Source: Carnegiea gigantea (Eukaryota; Streptophyta; Magnoliopsida; Caryophyllales; Cactaceae). From it: a stretch of 64,000 nucleotides of DNA. The translations under genes were made by a program, and so were the position numbers. The stretch spans positions 186,001 to 250,000 of the forward strand of contig JAKOGI010000005.1 of the NCBI GenBank assembly GCA_029747015.1. The letters run 5' to 3'. Numbering within the stretch: position 1 is the first letter of the stretch; each line of letters begins with the position of its first letter. Below, piece by piece: positions 1 through 20,700 of this stretch. Below the pieces are notes generated by a model. That model ran no database searches. It was not told the origin of the DNA and saw only the letters and a program-made list of their open reading frames with translations.

Positions 1-1032
1 CATCAACAAGCATCTAGTTCACACCAAGGCAAAGGTCAAATATTAAGCGAGCGACATATAGATAAGCGGAGCAGAACCAGCAAATCGATCTAGCGAAAAC
101 AAACCTAACAAGGAAACATGACCATACCAGCCCAAAAAATTAGGATTTTGAAAACTATTTTGACTCAAACCTGAAATGACCTGCAAATTAACTGGTCAAA
201 TTACCCAACCAGAACCGGACAACCCATGAGATCAGCACACTCAAAACACTAATTGTGACTTGTACACACCTATTGAGAAACATGTCCTTGTTTGATTTCT
301 CCTCTTTCTTTTTGTATATGCTCTCTCACATGTGTGCACAATGGTCACTCATTCTATCTCCTCTTAATTCAGAGGTACAGAACTACGTGAACAACTTTCT
401 GCTCCTTTCCAAATGGCCAACATTTTCAAATTTGATCTCTGTTATCGAGAGTGAATATGAAATGCAAACTTTTTTAGATTATCTAGTTCTTAGAAACTGG
501 GCCTATTCAAACAATCATGAGTAATTGAAATAATTGGCTCCACTGGAACTAATGAGGACAAAAGAAAAAATGTTAATCAAACTGTCACGTTCATGCTTCT
601 AGAGAATAAGCGTCACCATAGCTTAAATAATGTAATTCCTTAAACCTCGTCTATTTGTTTGTCATTCGAGTTTGACTTGTATTTTACAATCACAAGTGTC
701 TTGTGAGTTTTATGATTGCTCAAAGACAATACAACAATTACTCTTTGGCATAGATCATGGACAGTCATTGAGTAGTAAATATGACAAGTGGCATCACTTC
801 TTCAAGTTGTCATTTAACTTTCGTTACGACAGTGAGATCTTTATTCAATGCCATGCTACCACAATTAGAAAGATAGCTGATAAAGTGCAGTCAAGACTTG
901 ACATAAATATTTAGCTAGGAGCATTCGATCAGATGGCATTGAAGGCAAAGAGAGAGGCCATATTGGACACAAGAACTTGATGCCAAAATTCCATGACCAA
1001 AATATCCAACCATCTAGGCCATGAACTTTTAC
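1..1032 (-). other. intron 3 of the ORTHRUS/VIM gene (runs off window)
   Basis: After the donor at 1032-1031 no SRA-continuation exon is recognisable on the minus strand down to base 1, so this intron exceeds 1 kb. It holds two modest plus-strand open frames (255-524 and 672-914) with ordinary amino-acid composition but no family I recognise. They could be decayed transposon coding sequence. Confidence 0.6.
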
Positions 1033-3793
1033 CTGATAACCCGAACAGGATAACCTTTCTTGCAACTAAGTCGAAGTGCCTGATTTGCATTCGTGAATGT
1101 CTGATCAGATGATTGTTTCTTGTTTGTGCGCTTATTCCCACTTAAATCGCGCCCACCACTAGCATGTGCAAGCACGAGAAGAACTATATCAGCAGTTAGA
1201 TACAAAATCAACCACAAGAATATTTAACATGATACTGACAAGGCAAAGAGAGTAGGTTCCATATGTTGCTGAATACTACCCAAGGACCATTACAAGTACA
1301 TCCTTATAGAGAGAAGCGACAAGAAAAGCATGCCACAGCAACAGGACACACAGAGAACTGAAAGAAATGAAGGTCATCCAAAAAATTACGAGTCTATGAA
1401 AAGCTAGACAATAAAAAGGGGCATCCCATCGCATACGACTTTCAAGTACATCCCAAATATAAACAGACTATAACAATTTTTGTGAAACTGCCAGAATAGT
1501 ATGGGACCCACCTGCCTGTATAAAGGAACCACTCTCCATGATCCTCATCATCTTCATATCCTCCAGAAAGAACCACTGACTGTGCCCCATAATTTGATTG
1601 TCCAGCTATACCACTGACATGGGGGAAGTGAGCACCCCATTGTCTGCATGCCAGCCGATCTTCCCAACAGTCGCCAACTAGCACGCCCATTTTCCGAACT
1701 GGATCATATTCTGCAGTGATAGGTCCAAGATGATCTTTTGGGATGGTGACAAATATTCGTCCACTTTTGGCATTTGATTTCCCTGCTTTCTTAGCCCTTT
1801 CTGTAGTAAAAGCTTTATCCGGAAGATCTTCATTGTGAACATAGTGAATAACTCTAGGAGCCGCAACTGAAGTAATCTTTCTAGACCTGGCCATTCTAAT
1901 AGCAAACACCAGAGATGAATTGATCCTGGGTTGGCTAGCCATCTTGGCAGGAATATGTTCCCTGCACTTGGCACATGTCTTTTTTCCTTGTCCCGCCCAC
2001 TTCTCGAAACATTTCAAGCAAAAGTTATGCCCACAAGGAGTCTGAAAGAACAGAACCAATGTTAATCATCAATATGCTAAAGAATAATTCTTGATGCTAA
2101 GACACTAGGTTAACATATGGATTTCCGAGGACACCGAAGAAAATACCTTTTTTCAGTGTCCTCACACGCACAATGGGAAACGACATTGTTCAAGCATCTT
2201 AAGTAGCACGTCACAGTCAAATAAAATTACTAGATGTGGAATGACGTTCACACGCATATGGAAGTCTCATTATTGCGTATATGTTCATGAATTGCAATAT
2301 GTAACATATGCCCATCACACCTTGGACCAACAGAAAGACATGCAGGCAGCAACCACGGGAAAGCAACATAAAGCACCATGCAAGAATCGAAAGACAAGTA
2401 AACGGATTATCCATTTTCAACCCAAAAACTTTGGAGCAATTTTCACCATTTTTGTGCCAGATCTGCAAAGGGGGGGAAAAATATCCAGCAATAGTTAAAG
2501 CAATCAACCAAAAAATGCCATAAATTCACACATCAACTTCATCATCATAATCAAGGTGCAACGTTCCCCAAATGATTGAGACAACGAGAAAGGTTAAGTC
2601 ATTGCCATGTTTAGTACCAAAGACAAACAAAGTACAAGTTTGAGGCATGCCTATGTATGAAACAAAATTAAGCCATACTGAAAATGACAATTCAAAACAA
2701 AGTGATAAACAGAACATAAATACTTCCATGCAATCAATGAAGTTAATAATAACTGGATCCATGGTGTACTTTGATTAAATAACACCCTAAATGCCTAACC
2801 AAAACCCCCCCCAAAAAAAAAAAAAAAATTCTTTCACCAAATGATATCAAAGAGTTTATGACTGATGTACTGTCAACTACTTTCGTTAGATAGTACCTCG
2901 CAATTACAGCCAAGGCATACAATCTTTAGATGGATACTGTCAATTTTTCTTTTTCTTATTTTTTTAATTAACAACTATGGCATTGTAAATGCATAATTCA
3001 ATTAATTCCCTTCATTGTCCATCACAAATCAACAAAAGACTCCTCAACATCCGCGTTAACTTTAAAATTATTTTTAAAAAAATATACTAATGATAATAAC
3101 AACTTAGGAATCCCAGAAAAAATATATAAACTGAAGATGGTCAAATAAATGACAAATAAATGATAAGCTTATCCTAAATCTGACGAAATAGACTTCCAAA
3201 AATCACAATGCAACAGCAAAAACGAGAACAGTCATCAAGCAAACGCCAAAATCTGACCAAATAAAGATCAAATGACACAAATGCAGCAACTCGGATGAAA
3301 AGGAGAGAGAGAAAGTGGAGATTACAGTGACAGGGCGATCAGGAAGCTGCATACAGAAGGAGCATTTCATATTCTCACCAAGAATGGCGAGAATTTCATT
3401 ATCATCCTTAACCTTCTCCTCTTCCTCGTCATGCTTCTCATCGTCATTGTCGCTGGATCCAGACTTCCCACTGAGAAGCATCTGGCGCCTCTTCGCCTTC
3501 TCCTGCTCCGACAACGAAACATCGGCCTCGATCGCCTTTATCGCCGCAATCAGCTCGCCGGCGGCGCCGGAGACCGCCGGAGCGACCGATTTTCCAGCGA
3601 CTAGAGTGTCAGAGCAGTCAGGACACTTCCATTGGCGAGCAGAAGCCATAGATTCAGGGCGAACTTGAAGGCAGTCGACATGCCAAGGAGTTACGCAGGT
3701 CATGCACACAAGCTTCTCCTCCTCGAATGGCGTCTTCCCGCACCTCATGCAGTTGCCGTCGCCATCACAGGGCAGCAGCTCATGGCTCGCCAT
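1033..3793 (-). CDS. ORTH/VIM: ORTHRUS/VIM-type E3 ubiquitin ligase (PHD-RING-SRA), 5' part
   Basis: Family role: nuclear E3 ubiquitin ligase that binds hemimethylated CpG through its SRA domain and helps maintain CG methylation (plant counterpart of UHRF1). Three exons are seen: 3793-3326, 2041-1512 and 1158-1033, all with GT/AG borders and joining in frame to about 374 residues. A PHD finger has C15, C18, C30, C33, H38, C41, C57 and C60. An acidic and lysine-rich linker follows, then a RING interrupted by intron 1 ([13 protein letters not shown] | [15 protein letters not shown]). The SRA/YDG domain starts near GPITAEYDP and runs through [24 protein letters not shown] and [18 protein letters not shown]. 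The family is about 620-650 residues, so the SRA end and the second RING must lie left of base 1; no further exon was found in 1-1032. The start is the ATG at 3793; an in-frame GTG two codons upstream is not needed. Family assignment is firm; the paralogue cannot be named. Confidence 0.95.
2805..2828. repeat. C8A16 compound mononucleotide tract
   Basis: A run of eight C followed directly by about sixteen A, in intron 1 of the ORTHRUS/VIM gene. It is one of many CnAn/TnGn tracts in the window. Confidence 0.9.
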
Positions 3794-3884
3794 AGCCACT
3801 CTTTCTCTCTACTCTGAAGCAGGCTGCACGGAGACCAATGTGGAGAGGGGGGGAGAGAAAGCGAGGAGAGTGGCCAATGGAGGA

Positions 3885-3906
3885 TTGGGGTTGGGGTTGG
3901 GGTTGG
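3885..3906 (+). repeat. (TTGGGG)3 TTGG G-rich repeat in the ORTHRUS/VIM 5' flank
   Basis: Three TTGGGG units plus TTGG, about 95-115 nt upstream of the ORTHRUS/VIM start codon, probably in the 5' UTR or core promoter. The plus strand has four spaced G runs and could form a G-quadruplex, possibly two-layered because the last run is only GG. The gene's sense strand carries the C-rich complement. An 11-nt poly-G run lies nearby at about 3981-3991. Confidence 0.8.
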
Positions 3907-4285
3907 TGTGTGGAATTGGACTGACAGAGGTTTTTTAATCGGAGAGAGAAAGACGACGGCGGGGTTTTGAAAATGGGGAGAGAGGGGGGGGGGGTTTGAA
4001 TTTGGGGGATTTTTGCCTGCGGTGAGGCCCACGGGGGTCCTGTGCCCCTGATTGGATATGGACTTGCTTTTGACGTGGGTTGGTTTCAGTTTGACTCTTT
4101 CTTCGCTCAAAACTTTGGTTCTTGACCGTTGGATTTGATCCGGGAGGTCCTTTATCCTCTTATCCTGTTTTGGAACCGTGAGATGGACTTGCCTGAGTAC
4201 AGATGCATATACATAGAGACAGAGAGCCTGAAACAATTTATCATACTGATGTAAATGCTAAAACTAGTTTGATTAATCAAACTAA

Positions 4286-4620
4286 GGCCCTGTTCTGTTT
4301 CGTATTTTTGAGAATTTCCTATGAACTTACATCTTCTTACAACTTCTTACATCTCCTTACAGCTCCTTACATGCTTAACATAATCCTTACATCTTCTTAC
4401 ATCTCCTTACATCTTCTTACAGTTTTTTTGCATCTTCTTACATCCCATATAGATTTTCTATAACATTCAACGACTCCTTACATCTTCTTACAACTCATTG
4501 CATCTTTTTACAGCTATTTGTATCTTCTTACAATTTTTTACATCTTCTTACAACTCCTTAGAACTTCTTACATCTCCTTACATCTATTAGCTATATCTAA
4601 ACGCGAAATATAACAAGCCC
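4286..4620. mobile_element. Tourist/PIF-Harbinger-like MITE A, with TTACATCTTC repeat core
   Basis: 335-bp element. Left end GGCCCTGTTCTGTTTCGT and inverted right end GGGCTTGTTATATTTCGC match at most positions. It is flanked by a perfect 3-bp duplication TAA (4283-4285 and 4621-4623). The interior is almost entirely a degenerate 10-11-bp tandem repeat of the type CTTACATCTTCTTACAACTC. No coding capacity. The 3-bp TAA duplication and GGC-type end point to the PIF/Harbinger superfamily. Confidence 0.8.
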
Positions 4621-4694
4621 TAAGTATGCAACTAGTTTTAGCATTTATATTAGTATGATACGTTGTCCACTATAATTGAAAGTTACATTATGGT

Positions 4695-4702
<8 letters not shown>

Positions 4703-4760
<58 letters not shown>
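4703..4760. repeat. (AT)n microsatellite
   Basis: About 58 bp of uninterrupted TA dinucleotide repeat. Open frames reading YIYIYI across it are artefacts. Confidence 0.95.
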
Positions 4761-4763
<3 letters not shown>

Positions 4764-5732
4764 GCAAACTAATAGGCTATACTGATATTCATTTCACGCA
4801 TAGCATACAACTCACTTCATTTAGTACCTTTTTTACACGTATTTTTATGACTATTTATGCACTTTGTTGTTCATTTATTACCACCTATTGTTGAATCTCA
4901 TCGCTCTATACTGCTAAGTTTAAAACACTTAAACAAACGTAGTATATAACACACGATAAAACCCAACATTAGACCTAAGATCAAATAAAACATCTCATCA
5001 ATCATGACCGTCAAACAGTCATAAACATTGCAGTTAATTTAACTACAACCTATGATAACTTTTGATTCCAGGCCGTCCACATCGCCTTCCATTTGTAATT
5101 TATATTTACACTAAGCAAGCAACTTGAGAACTCGACAAAACAAGAACAAGGGCAACTTGGCCTAAAAATCATTCCCTACCAGTATTTGATGTGAATTTTT
5201 GCTACTATTGTTCAACTGAGCACACCAACTCTTTAATCTCACTGAGGTTCTTCAACAGACAATCAAATCAACCAACTAATTCATCTGAAATGGAGGGTTC
5301 ATACAATATTGCTCAAACGTTCAGTTTTGTATTTGCTCGAATTAGTTGTTCAATATAGAATTGAAATATTTGGTGAATTATTATTATTTAATGCATTATT
5401 CATCGAAAGGAAACAAATTAAATGAGCGTTTAGTTAGTTTGATTAGTAAATTGTACAGAGATTTTTTTTAGAAAATTCAAATAAAACATGTTCAAAAATT
5501 TTATTCGTATAAAAATAAAAACTACTCTTAACGATCCCACGCTATTAAAAGTAGTTTAAAATTACACAGAATATGTGTATAAATAAATTTAATAAAATAA
5601 AGATGTCAAAATAGCCATATATTCACAAGCGTCGAACACAAATTTGGCTGAAACTTGAGTTGAAAATCATTAAATAGACAAGTGGACATGAGATTTCACA
5701 CATAATAATATACCTCTAGCTAATCCCGATAT

Positions 5733-5850
5733 AACAACACCACCACGACCTTACAGTGTAGGTCTCGCTTTTGTGAGGTTTGGGGATATTCAGATGTAGG
5801 TAGCCTTACCTCTACTGGCAACCCTACCCATAGAGAGGACTTCTAACTTA
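5733..5850 (+). mobile_element. SINE-like retroposon copy 1
   Basis: Starts AACAACACCACCACG, contains GAGGTTTGGGGATATTCAGA and TGTAGGTAGCCTTACC, then ends near CCCATAGAGAGGACTTC. The same layout (AACAACA head, GGGGA-TTCAGATGTAGGCAGCCTTA middle, CCCTACC...AGGAGG tail) recurs at 29068-29190 and 31570-31690. It resembles a short retroposon widespread in asterid genomes. Exact ends and any target duplication are not resolved. Confidence 0.55.
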
Positions 5851-6070
5851 TCTCGATAACCGTAAAAATTATACATTTTGTGGCAGCCAATTTGTTTAGT
5901 GTAGAATATGTGGAATTGTTTGTTAGATGTTCTAATAAAAGGTTTTAAAATACACTTGTTTGTTCCTATAAAGTAGTTTTCAATCCTTGTTTATAAAGTC
6001 CCCACCATCTCAATTGAGGATAATTTTACTAAAACTATTATAGGAATGGTTAGCACATACGTTGTTTTTG

Positions 6071-6071
<1 letters not shown>

Positions 6072-6104
<33 letters not shown>
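6072..6104. repeat. (AT)n microsatellite
   Basis: About 33 bp of TA dinucleotide repeat in the GlyRS upstream region. Confidence 0.9.
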
Positions 6105-6108
<4 letters not shown>

Positions 6109-6978
6109 TAATTAATTTATGTCGATGACAAAATATGTATACTTTTTTGGTTGATGCGGGAAAAAAAATATATAATTATTTCTCCCCCTCCTCCGTCAAC
6201 TCTTTTTTTTGGGTATAAATTTGTAATTTGTTGGGGCTGCTACTTGCCTAATTATAGTCAGTAGTAAGCATCATTTATTTTGATTTGTTCATTTGGTTTA
6301 TTCTAGTAAATTTTATCTCATTGTGAGAGTTAGGTTCCTTTCATTTGTGTGATAATTAGGATTTATCTCCATTTTGTGAGAAATAGGGGTTTTTTTACGG
6401 GGCTTTATTTATTGCTTTGGGTGCAAGTTATTTCTTTTGCAAATTTTGTAAGTTTTGAAAAGATTATTAAGTCAGTTAGAGATTATTTTTATGGACTTAT
6501 CAGTTTATTTCATTGGGTTCGATTGATAATGATTCAACAATGAAAATTTATATGGGTCGATTAAGACGATATTTATTTCAATTTACATATATTATATCAC
6601 ATAGATACTTGTTGTAAGAAGTTATACAATAGTTCACCAACGTTCGAGAGAGACAAATTGAAATTAAAAAATGCGGTTTGTGGCCCAAATAATGCGACAG
6701 TTATATAGCAGATCAAAAGTATATTTACAGTTAACTTCGTTGAAATACATATCAGTTTTGATATTTTAGATTTATTTTTATCAGAAAATGATCAATATAA
6801 ATACCATATAATTTTTCATCAATAAACTTTTTTTTAATTAAAAAATTTAGTGGAGAAAAGTTAGTGAGAAAAAGCAAGGAAACCCAACCAATTTGAAGTC
6901 AACCGTCACACCAAACACAAGAAGCACAAATGAAGCAACAACCCCAAATTAAATAACACCATCCATAACAAGCCCCAC

Positions 6979-6986
6979 ATGGCCAC

Positions 6987-6993
<7 letters not shown>
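6979..6993 (+). promoter_or_regulatory. four-codon uORF overlapping the GlyRS start
   Basis: ATG GCC ACA TGT TGA begins 8 nt before the upstream GlyRS ATG (6987) in another frame and terminates just past it. A ribosome translating it cannot easily initiate at 6987, so leaky scanning or reinitiation at the downstream in-frame ATG (7137) is favoured. Inference from sequence only; the transcript start is unknown. Confidence 0.45.
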
Positions 6994-15377
<8,384 letters not shown>

Positions 15378-15766
15378 TTAACACTTTATTGGAGGTGAGT
15401 CGATCTCATAATTGAACAAGAGGTGTACAATTATCCGTGCAAGATCCCGTGATGTGTGGGATATTTTTGATTATGTCTTTTTGCTTCTTGAAGATAGTTC
15501 AGTTCTAGTCATTTTGTTATACTACACATGTTACTTTGGTGATTCAATGTTCAAAGCTCGATTTTAATACAATAGTGTGATTGGCACTGGCTGGATATTC
15601 TTAAGCTGCTTTGGGTCAACAGGTGAATGAATTTTCAATACTTTAATACTTGAATAGTTTTTAGGTGCCTTTGGCGAAATTCTAGTGGAGTTCAATTTCC
15701 TCGGATTGTTGCGTTTCGTGGGAAGATTATCTTCTTAAAAACTATTCTCCATTTCCCCTCATGCTA

Positions 15767-15952
15767 GGGCATATTATTTTCAGCTTATCATAAGTACTCA
15801 TTATCGACATTCAGTACTAATCAACACTCGTCAACACTGTTAACACTTGGTCATATTTTCTATTCATAATTTCAGCCATGACTATACTGATCAGCACTTA
15901 TCAGTATTGATAGGTAATAAGTTATTCATAATAAGTTGAAAAGAACAGGCTC
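15767..15952. mobile_element. Tourist-like MITE F, with ACTCGTCAACAC repeat core
   Basis: 186 bp. Left end GGGCATATTATTTTCAGCTT; inverted right end GAGCCTGTTCTTTTCAACTT. The core repeats ACTAATCAACACTCGTCAAC and CAGCACTTATCAGTATTGAT. The flanks read CTA on the left and TAG on the right, so the target duplication is not clean. Confidence 0.65.
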
Positions 15953-16264
15953 TAGAGTGTAGATTGTAAGAGTTGTAGAACGATAAAGTCGGGCGAGCCA
16001 AAGACTGGAATCATCGAAGTCTTATAGCATATGGGAACGCAACTATTCATGCATCTTATTGTTGTGAATTTGAGTCGGTGAATACATTTCTGAGAATTTG
16101 TATAGGCATTGCCCTATGAGATCTATATAATCTTTACAAAAATGAATAACAAAATAATCAAAAGTGAATTTCGGCCAAAAATATAAGGGGTGACTGCAAA
16201 TGATGAGCGAATATCTATTGGAGAACCAAATTAACCAATGTGTGTCATCCAATTGACACAGTTA

Positions 16265-16511
16265 GAGCCTGTTCTTTTTGTTGGTATTTTCTGATTTACC
16301 AACTTCAATCAACTTCTACCCACTTCAATAAAAAAAATACCAATTTCAATCTACTTCAACCAACTTAAATCCACCTCATTCAAAATTTTATTCTCACTAT
16401 TTTACGAAAGATACCAATATCAACCCACTTTAACAAAAAATATCAACTTTAACCCACTTTAACCAACTTCACTCTTTTACGAACCCAATTTACCAACGAA
16501 AAGAACCGCCC
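16265..16511. mobile_element. Tourist-like MITE C, with CCACTTCAAT repeat core
   Basis: 247 bp. Left end GAGCCTGTTCTTTTTGTTGG; inverted right end GGGCGGTTCTTTTCGTTGG. Perfect 3-bp duplication TTA (16262-16264 and 16512-16514). The core is a degenerate 10-11-bp repeat of ACTTCAACCNA type, closely related to MITE B. Confidence 0.8.
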
Positions 16512-17767
16512 TTAGTAGAGGCTTTGAGAATTGTTAGCAAATATTAGAGTTTACGTTAGTCTTTGTTTATCATATCATATGCACCTAAAAAAATTCTCCA
16601 ACTTGATAAGCAAGTTCAAAATAATGAATAGCTAATTGAATGCTTTCTTTAAAAAAGCAGCTAAACAATTAGTAAATAGCTAAATTTTTTAATTAATTTT
16701 GATTTATTTTGGCACTCCCCCCGCGCGTACTAAATGAATCCGGATTGGAACTTATGACCATATTCCTTTTAACTAACGTCCATTGATACCTTGCCCCTTA
16801 TATGCAAGGTACAGGAGGGAGATGAATAGAGAAAATCGGTGATGAAAGTTTTATTTCTAAAAAGTCAATAGTAATTTGATTACGATGAACTTAATATTAA
16901 AAAAATAGTTTAAAATAATCTTTTTATAACTTATGCACACACATACATGACTTGAAATTTCGTTGGCATGATTTGCCTCTTATTTTTAGATTTGATGCCC
17001 CTCCCCCTCTTTGTTTCCCCATGGGCTTTCACTTGAGCATCCGATAAGTTCTGAAGCCCCAAGTAGCTCAGTGTAGATCACAATGAAATACAATTTATGA
17101 TGGTCATCTTATACTGCTGACCAACTGAGGGATTTTTTTTCTCCAAGGCAGAAGATCTTGATGGACTGTTAAGAGTTCTTAAACAAATTGAGCTGCTAGG
17201 TCTGGACCTAATGATAACTAAGACTAAAGACTGTAAATATCATTAGATCTCGGGTTCAATTCCCCTGCACCATTTTCTTCGTATGACCCTTTGTGGTAGC
17301 ATGACCCCCTCCCCCGGAAAAGGAGGGCTATAAATATTAGAACTATGCATGGTGCCTGCATGAAGAGCAGAAGTGAATATTACATACGCCAAATGTTCGG
17401 CCTGTCTTAAAAGCACTGGCGATGACTAATTTCTGACAATGTTACAACATCAGCCTAGCTGTATAGTACTTGGTATCTTGAGTCACAACTCACAAAGAGC
17501 AAATTATTCCGTAGTTTAACATAACTTATGAAGAGCAGCCTGGAACCTCTACCTGCAATTTGGGTAGAGAATAATTGTTTGTGCGTATATAGGCTCCATG
17601 GAGTATCACAGTAAACCACCACCACCATCATCACTGCCCGTCATGAATCTTGCCTGCTTGAGGGAGCCTAGAGAGGTCTTTAATGTATGTAGCCTTTACT
17701 TTATCCCGTAGATACTAGCTTCCAACCGGGTTATCAATATTTGGATATGTTATTACTCCTGTCATTT

Positions 17768-20700
17768 TTAGGCATCTTGAATAGGCACTAATGTGATCTT
17801 TCCTCCATATACGTCTGGAAGTTGGCTCTCATCGATATCTTCTAACAAGGTTGATTTGAGGTTCTTGTTCTCCACAAATACGATCTGCAAAGGGCAGAAA
17901 TGGGGAGTTTACAATATTTGATTTCATCTAAGTAAGCTTCGACGTGCAGTCAGACTAGTTTCATCTCAGTTCTCCTTGTTGGATAGCCAACACTCCAACA
18001 TAAGCATAGACACTTGACCTTTCTTTATAGACTAAAAACACAAACTTTTCAGTAAATGGCAAGTTCAATGCATACATAGAGCCAGATAATCAACGATCTA
18101 GAGGTTTGGCTGAGTTCGACATGTATACCAAGCCAGATACACAAAACTCCATGGGTATGGCCAAGTCCGAGTAAGACACAAAGGATATTCCATGAAGAAG
18201 GACAAGAAGCTTAGCATTGGCTAGCACTATCCCTCCTTAGAGATTGTAAAAGCAGAGTGGTCGAAGTAGAAGAATATCTCCCAAATCAAAGATAGCTCTA
18301 TAAAATTTCATAGATACTGGTGTGTGAATGTTCAGATCCATGCTAATTGTAGAAGGTTTAGTTGAGAGTACCTTTCTCCTGGTATTGCTATCAATGAAAG
18401 GGGAGATTATCTTCCATGCTGTCATAAATATTCTCGGCACATGTACCATGATCATCTTCCCCAATCTTTCCGGGTAGCAGTCCTGGAAATATGCAAATTC
18501 GTGCAAATTAGAGGACAGCAGAACTATTTCACTTTCCAGTGTAATGATACTAAATCAGCACTAGTTTGTAGCCTCTTGCCATGCCTCCCACTTAATCCCC
18601 TCCCCCATTCCCCTCTTTATGGAAACACAATAGACAAGAAATGACCGTTAACAGCTTGTTTTTGTCGATGCGAAGGTAAGGAAAGGAAAAGGAACTTGAA
18701 ACAAAGAAAAAGACCATTACATTGTTGTTTGGGCCTGTTCTTTTCGTTGGTCTTTTCCAATTTACCAACTTCAACTTACTTCAACCCTCTTCAATCTACT
18801 TCAATAAAAAATATCAACTTCAACTGACTTCAATCCACTTCAATAAAAAATACCTTCTTCAACCAACTTCAACTTATCTTCTTCAAAATTTTATTCTCAC
18901 TATTTTAACCAACTTCAACCCATCATATAGAAAATATACTAACTTCAACCCACTTCAACCAACTTTCAACCCACTTCAACCAACTTCAATCCACTTCAAC
19001 AAAAAATACTAATTTCAACTCACTCTAACCTACCTCAACCAACTTCACCCTTTTACCAATCCCAATTTACCAACGAAAAGAACAGGCCCGTTGTATGTTT
19101 AGATTGACAACCACACGTGGAAAATTAATGCAAAACCTCCTTTCTTTCCCAGTTATCAAATGGGAGAAACATTGGGACATGAAGTTCAAAACTGCAGTTA
19201 ATTTTGTTCCATTAAAAATCTCATTAATTTAGGAGGAACAAAATGTGGAATTGGTGGGGAAATGTCATACATTTTTTCCTTTCTTTGAAGGACACTTAAA
19301 TAGCAAATCACTAAAAACTATTTGCACACAACCTAATCTGTATCAAACATAAGAAAATAGCAATCTTCATGTCATTCCTTTCTTCTGCCACCCTCCAATT
19401 CAAACAAATTGTAGGGGAACAAGACATAGGAAGTAAAGAAAAGGGAACATTAGGGACGGACGGAGGGAGAGAGAGTTTAGGTAACGCCCAAGATGGAGAT
19501 AGACATTCAAAACGCAAGTCCAGACATATGCATACTTCTGGTTTGGTCACCTAGTTATTAGTTCTGTGTCGCACTTAGGTTTGCTATCAGTTTGTCTATT
19601 AATCTAGCAAGAAAATGCAATACACCCAGTTAACTAATTTCAGGTTGGTTCAGGTAGAGTCTGGTTGATTGGCTTTGGGTCAATTGGATTGCCCTTTTGT
19701 TTGGAAGGGGGGGGGGGTCGAACTGGAGGCCAGACAGGAGCAGTTCTGCCAGCTCTGGTAACCGTCTATTGACAATGATAGCCTCATTCACCTGCAGAAC
19801 AAAGAGAGCACCAAGATATCCACGGATGTCACTGTTAGAGTATCCCCATCCTTGTATATCTGCAATAGCAATGAACTTTTCCTGTCCTGGAGGCATCCTG
19901 ATTTGAGCAAGCCAAAAGAAGCAATATTCTGTTAGGTAACAGACATCAAACTCTCGTTTTAACTGTGTAACCTATTTTACTTCACATGCGTTTCTCATCT
20001 TAGCAAGCAAAGTATCGTATGGGGTGCATAATGATGAGCCAACCTTGAGCATATCTTGTCAAGAGTGTAGACTACGTATCCTGCAAGACCCAGAAAAACA
20101 ATGCAAGCATATTACACACTTCTCTGCAGTCAGTTAGGTGAGGGATGAAGAGCATTGCATAGATAAGTACAGAGCAATGGATCCCACAGTTAACCTGACT
20201 CACTAAAGTGAGTTAGAGTTCACGTTTGTGGCTGGATTTCGAGTCTGCAGATCTAGACCCCATCCAACCCGATCCTTGGACTCTATCATAAAAATTAGTA
20301 TTTTTCTTATATTCAACCATGAGCAATTGAGTAGGATAATTAAAGAGTAGAACTTAGGGCACCTCACATTTTCACAAAGAAGTTTGTTTGGTCATATAAC
20401 ATATATTTTACTTTTGATTTTAGTAAAAACCAATTGCAAACCTGTGAAATGAAAAGCTACTTGAAACCAACTAACTTGCTGCTACCCAGAGGACACTTCT
20501 AGATCAATATTCTGTGGACCTAGAGCTTTCAAAACATGACTGTGTTCAGGACCAAAGATCTAGATAGGTCTTATTCTATGGCAGACTCAAAAACCAAACC
20601 ATTGCCATCCCTAGTTTAGACTTTGAGTATGAAGTTACATACGCTTGAACTCATCAACACCTCCTGGCTTGGGGTTCTGGAAGTGTCGGCCTGCGAAGAC

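Larger units (their letters stand above)
3794..6986. other. divergent intergenic region between ORTHRUS/VIM (-) and GlyRS (+)
   Basis: Head-to-head spacer of 3.2 kb. It holds the G-rich ORTHRUS/VIM upstream segment, a MITE (4286-4620), an (AT)n tract (about 4703-4760), a SINE-like copy (5733-5850), a second (AT)n tract (6072-6104) and otherwise AT-rich unique sequence. No coding sequence is supported. Confidence 0.7.
15378..17767. other. tail-to-tail intergenic region, GlyRS / SEC14-like
   Basis: Holds the 3' UTRs of both convergent genes and two MITEs (15767-15952 and 16265-16511). The rest is AT-rich with no supported gene. Confidence 0.7.

Noticed and set aside
3791..3799. In-frame GTG at 3799 as the start of the ORTHRUS/VIM protein
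   Set aside because: The ATG at 3793 gives the expected short N-terminus before the PHD finger; GTG starts are not expected in plant nuclear genes.
4320..4590. Regular short repeats considered as a CRISPR-like or satellite array
   Set aside because: Bounded by inverted ends and a TAA duplication, so it is the core of a MITE; the genome is eukaryotic.
17240..17275. tRNA-like T-arm sequence (GGGTTCAATTCCCCTGCACC)
   Set aside because: No matching acceptor 5' strand, D-arm or anticodon arm within 70-90 bp upstream.
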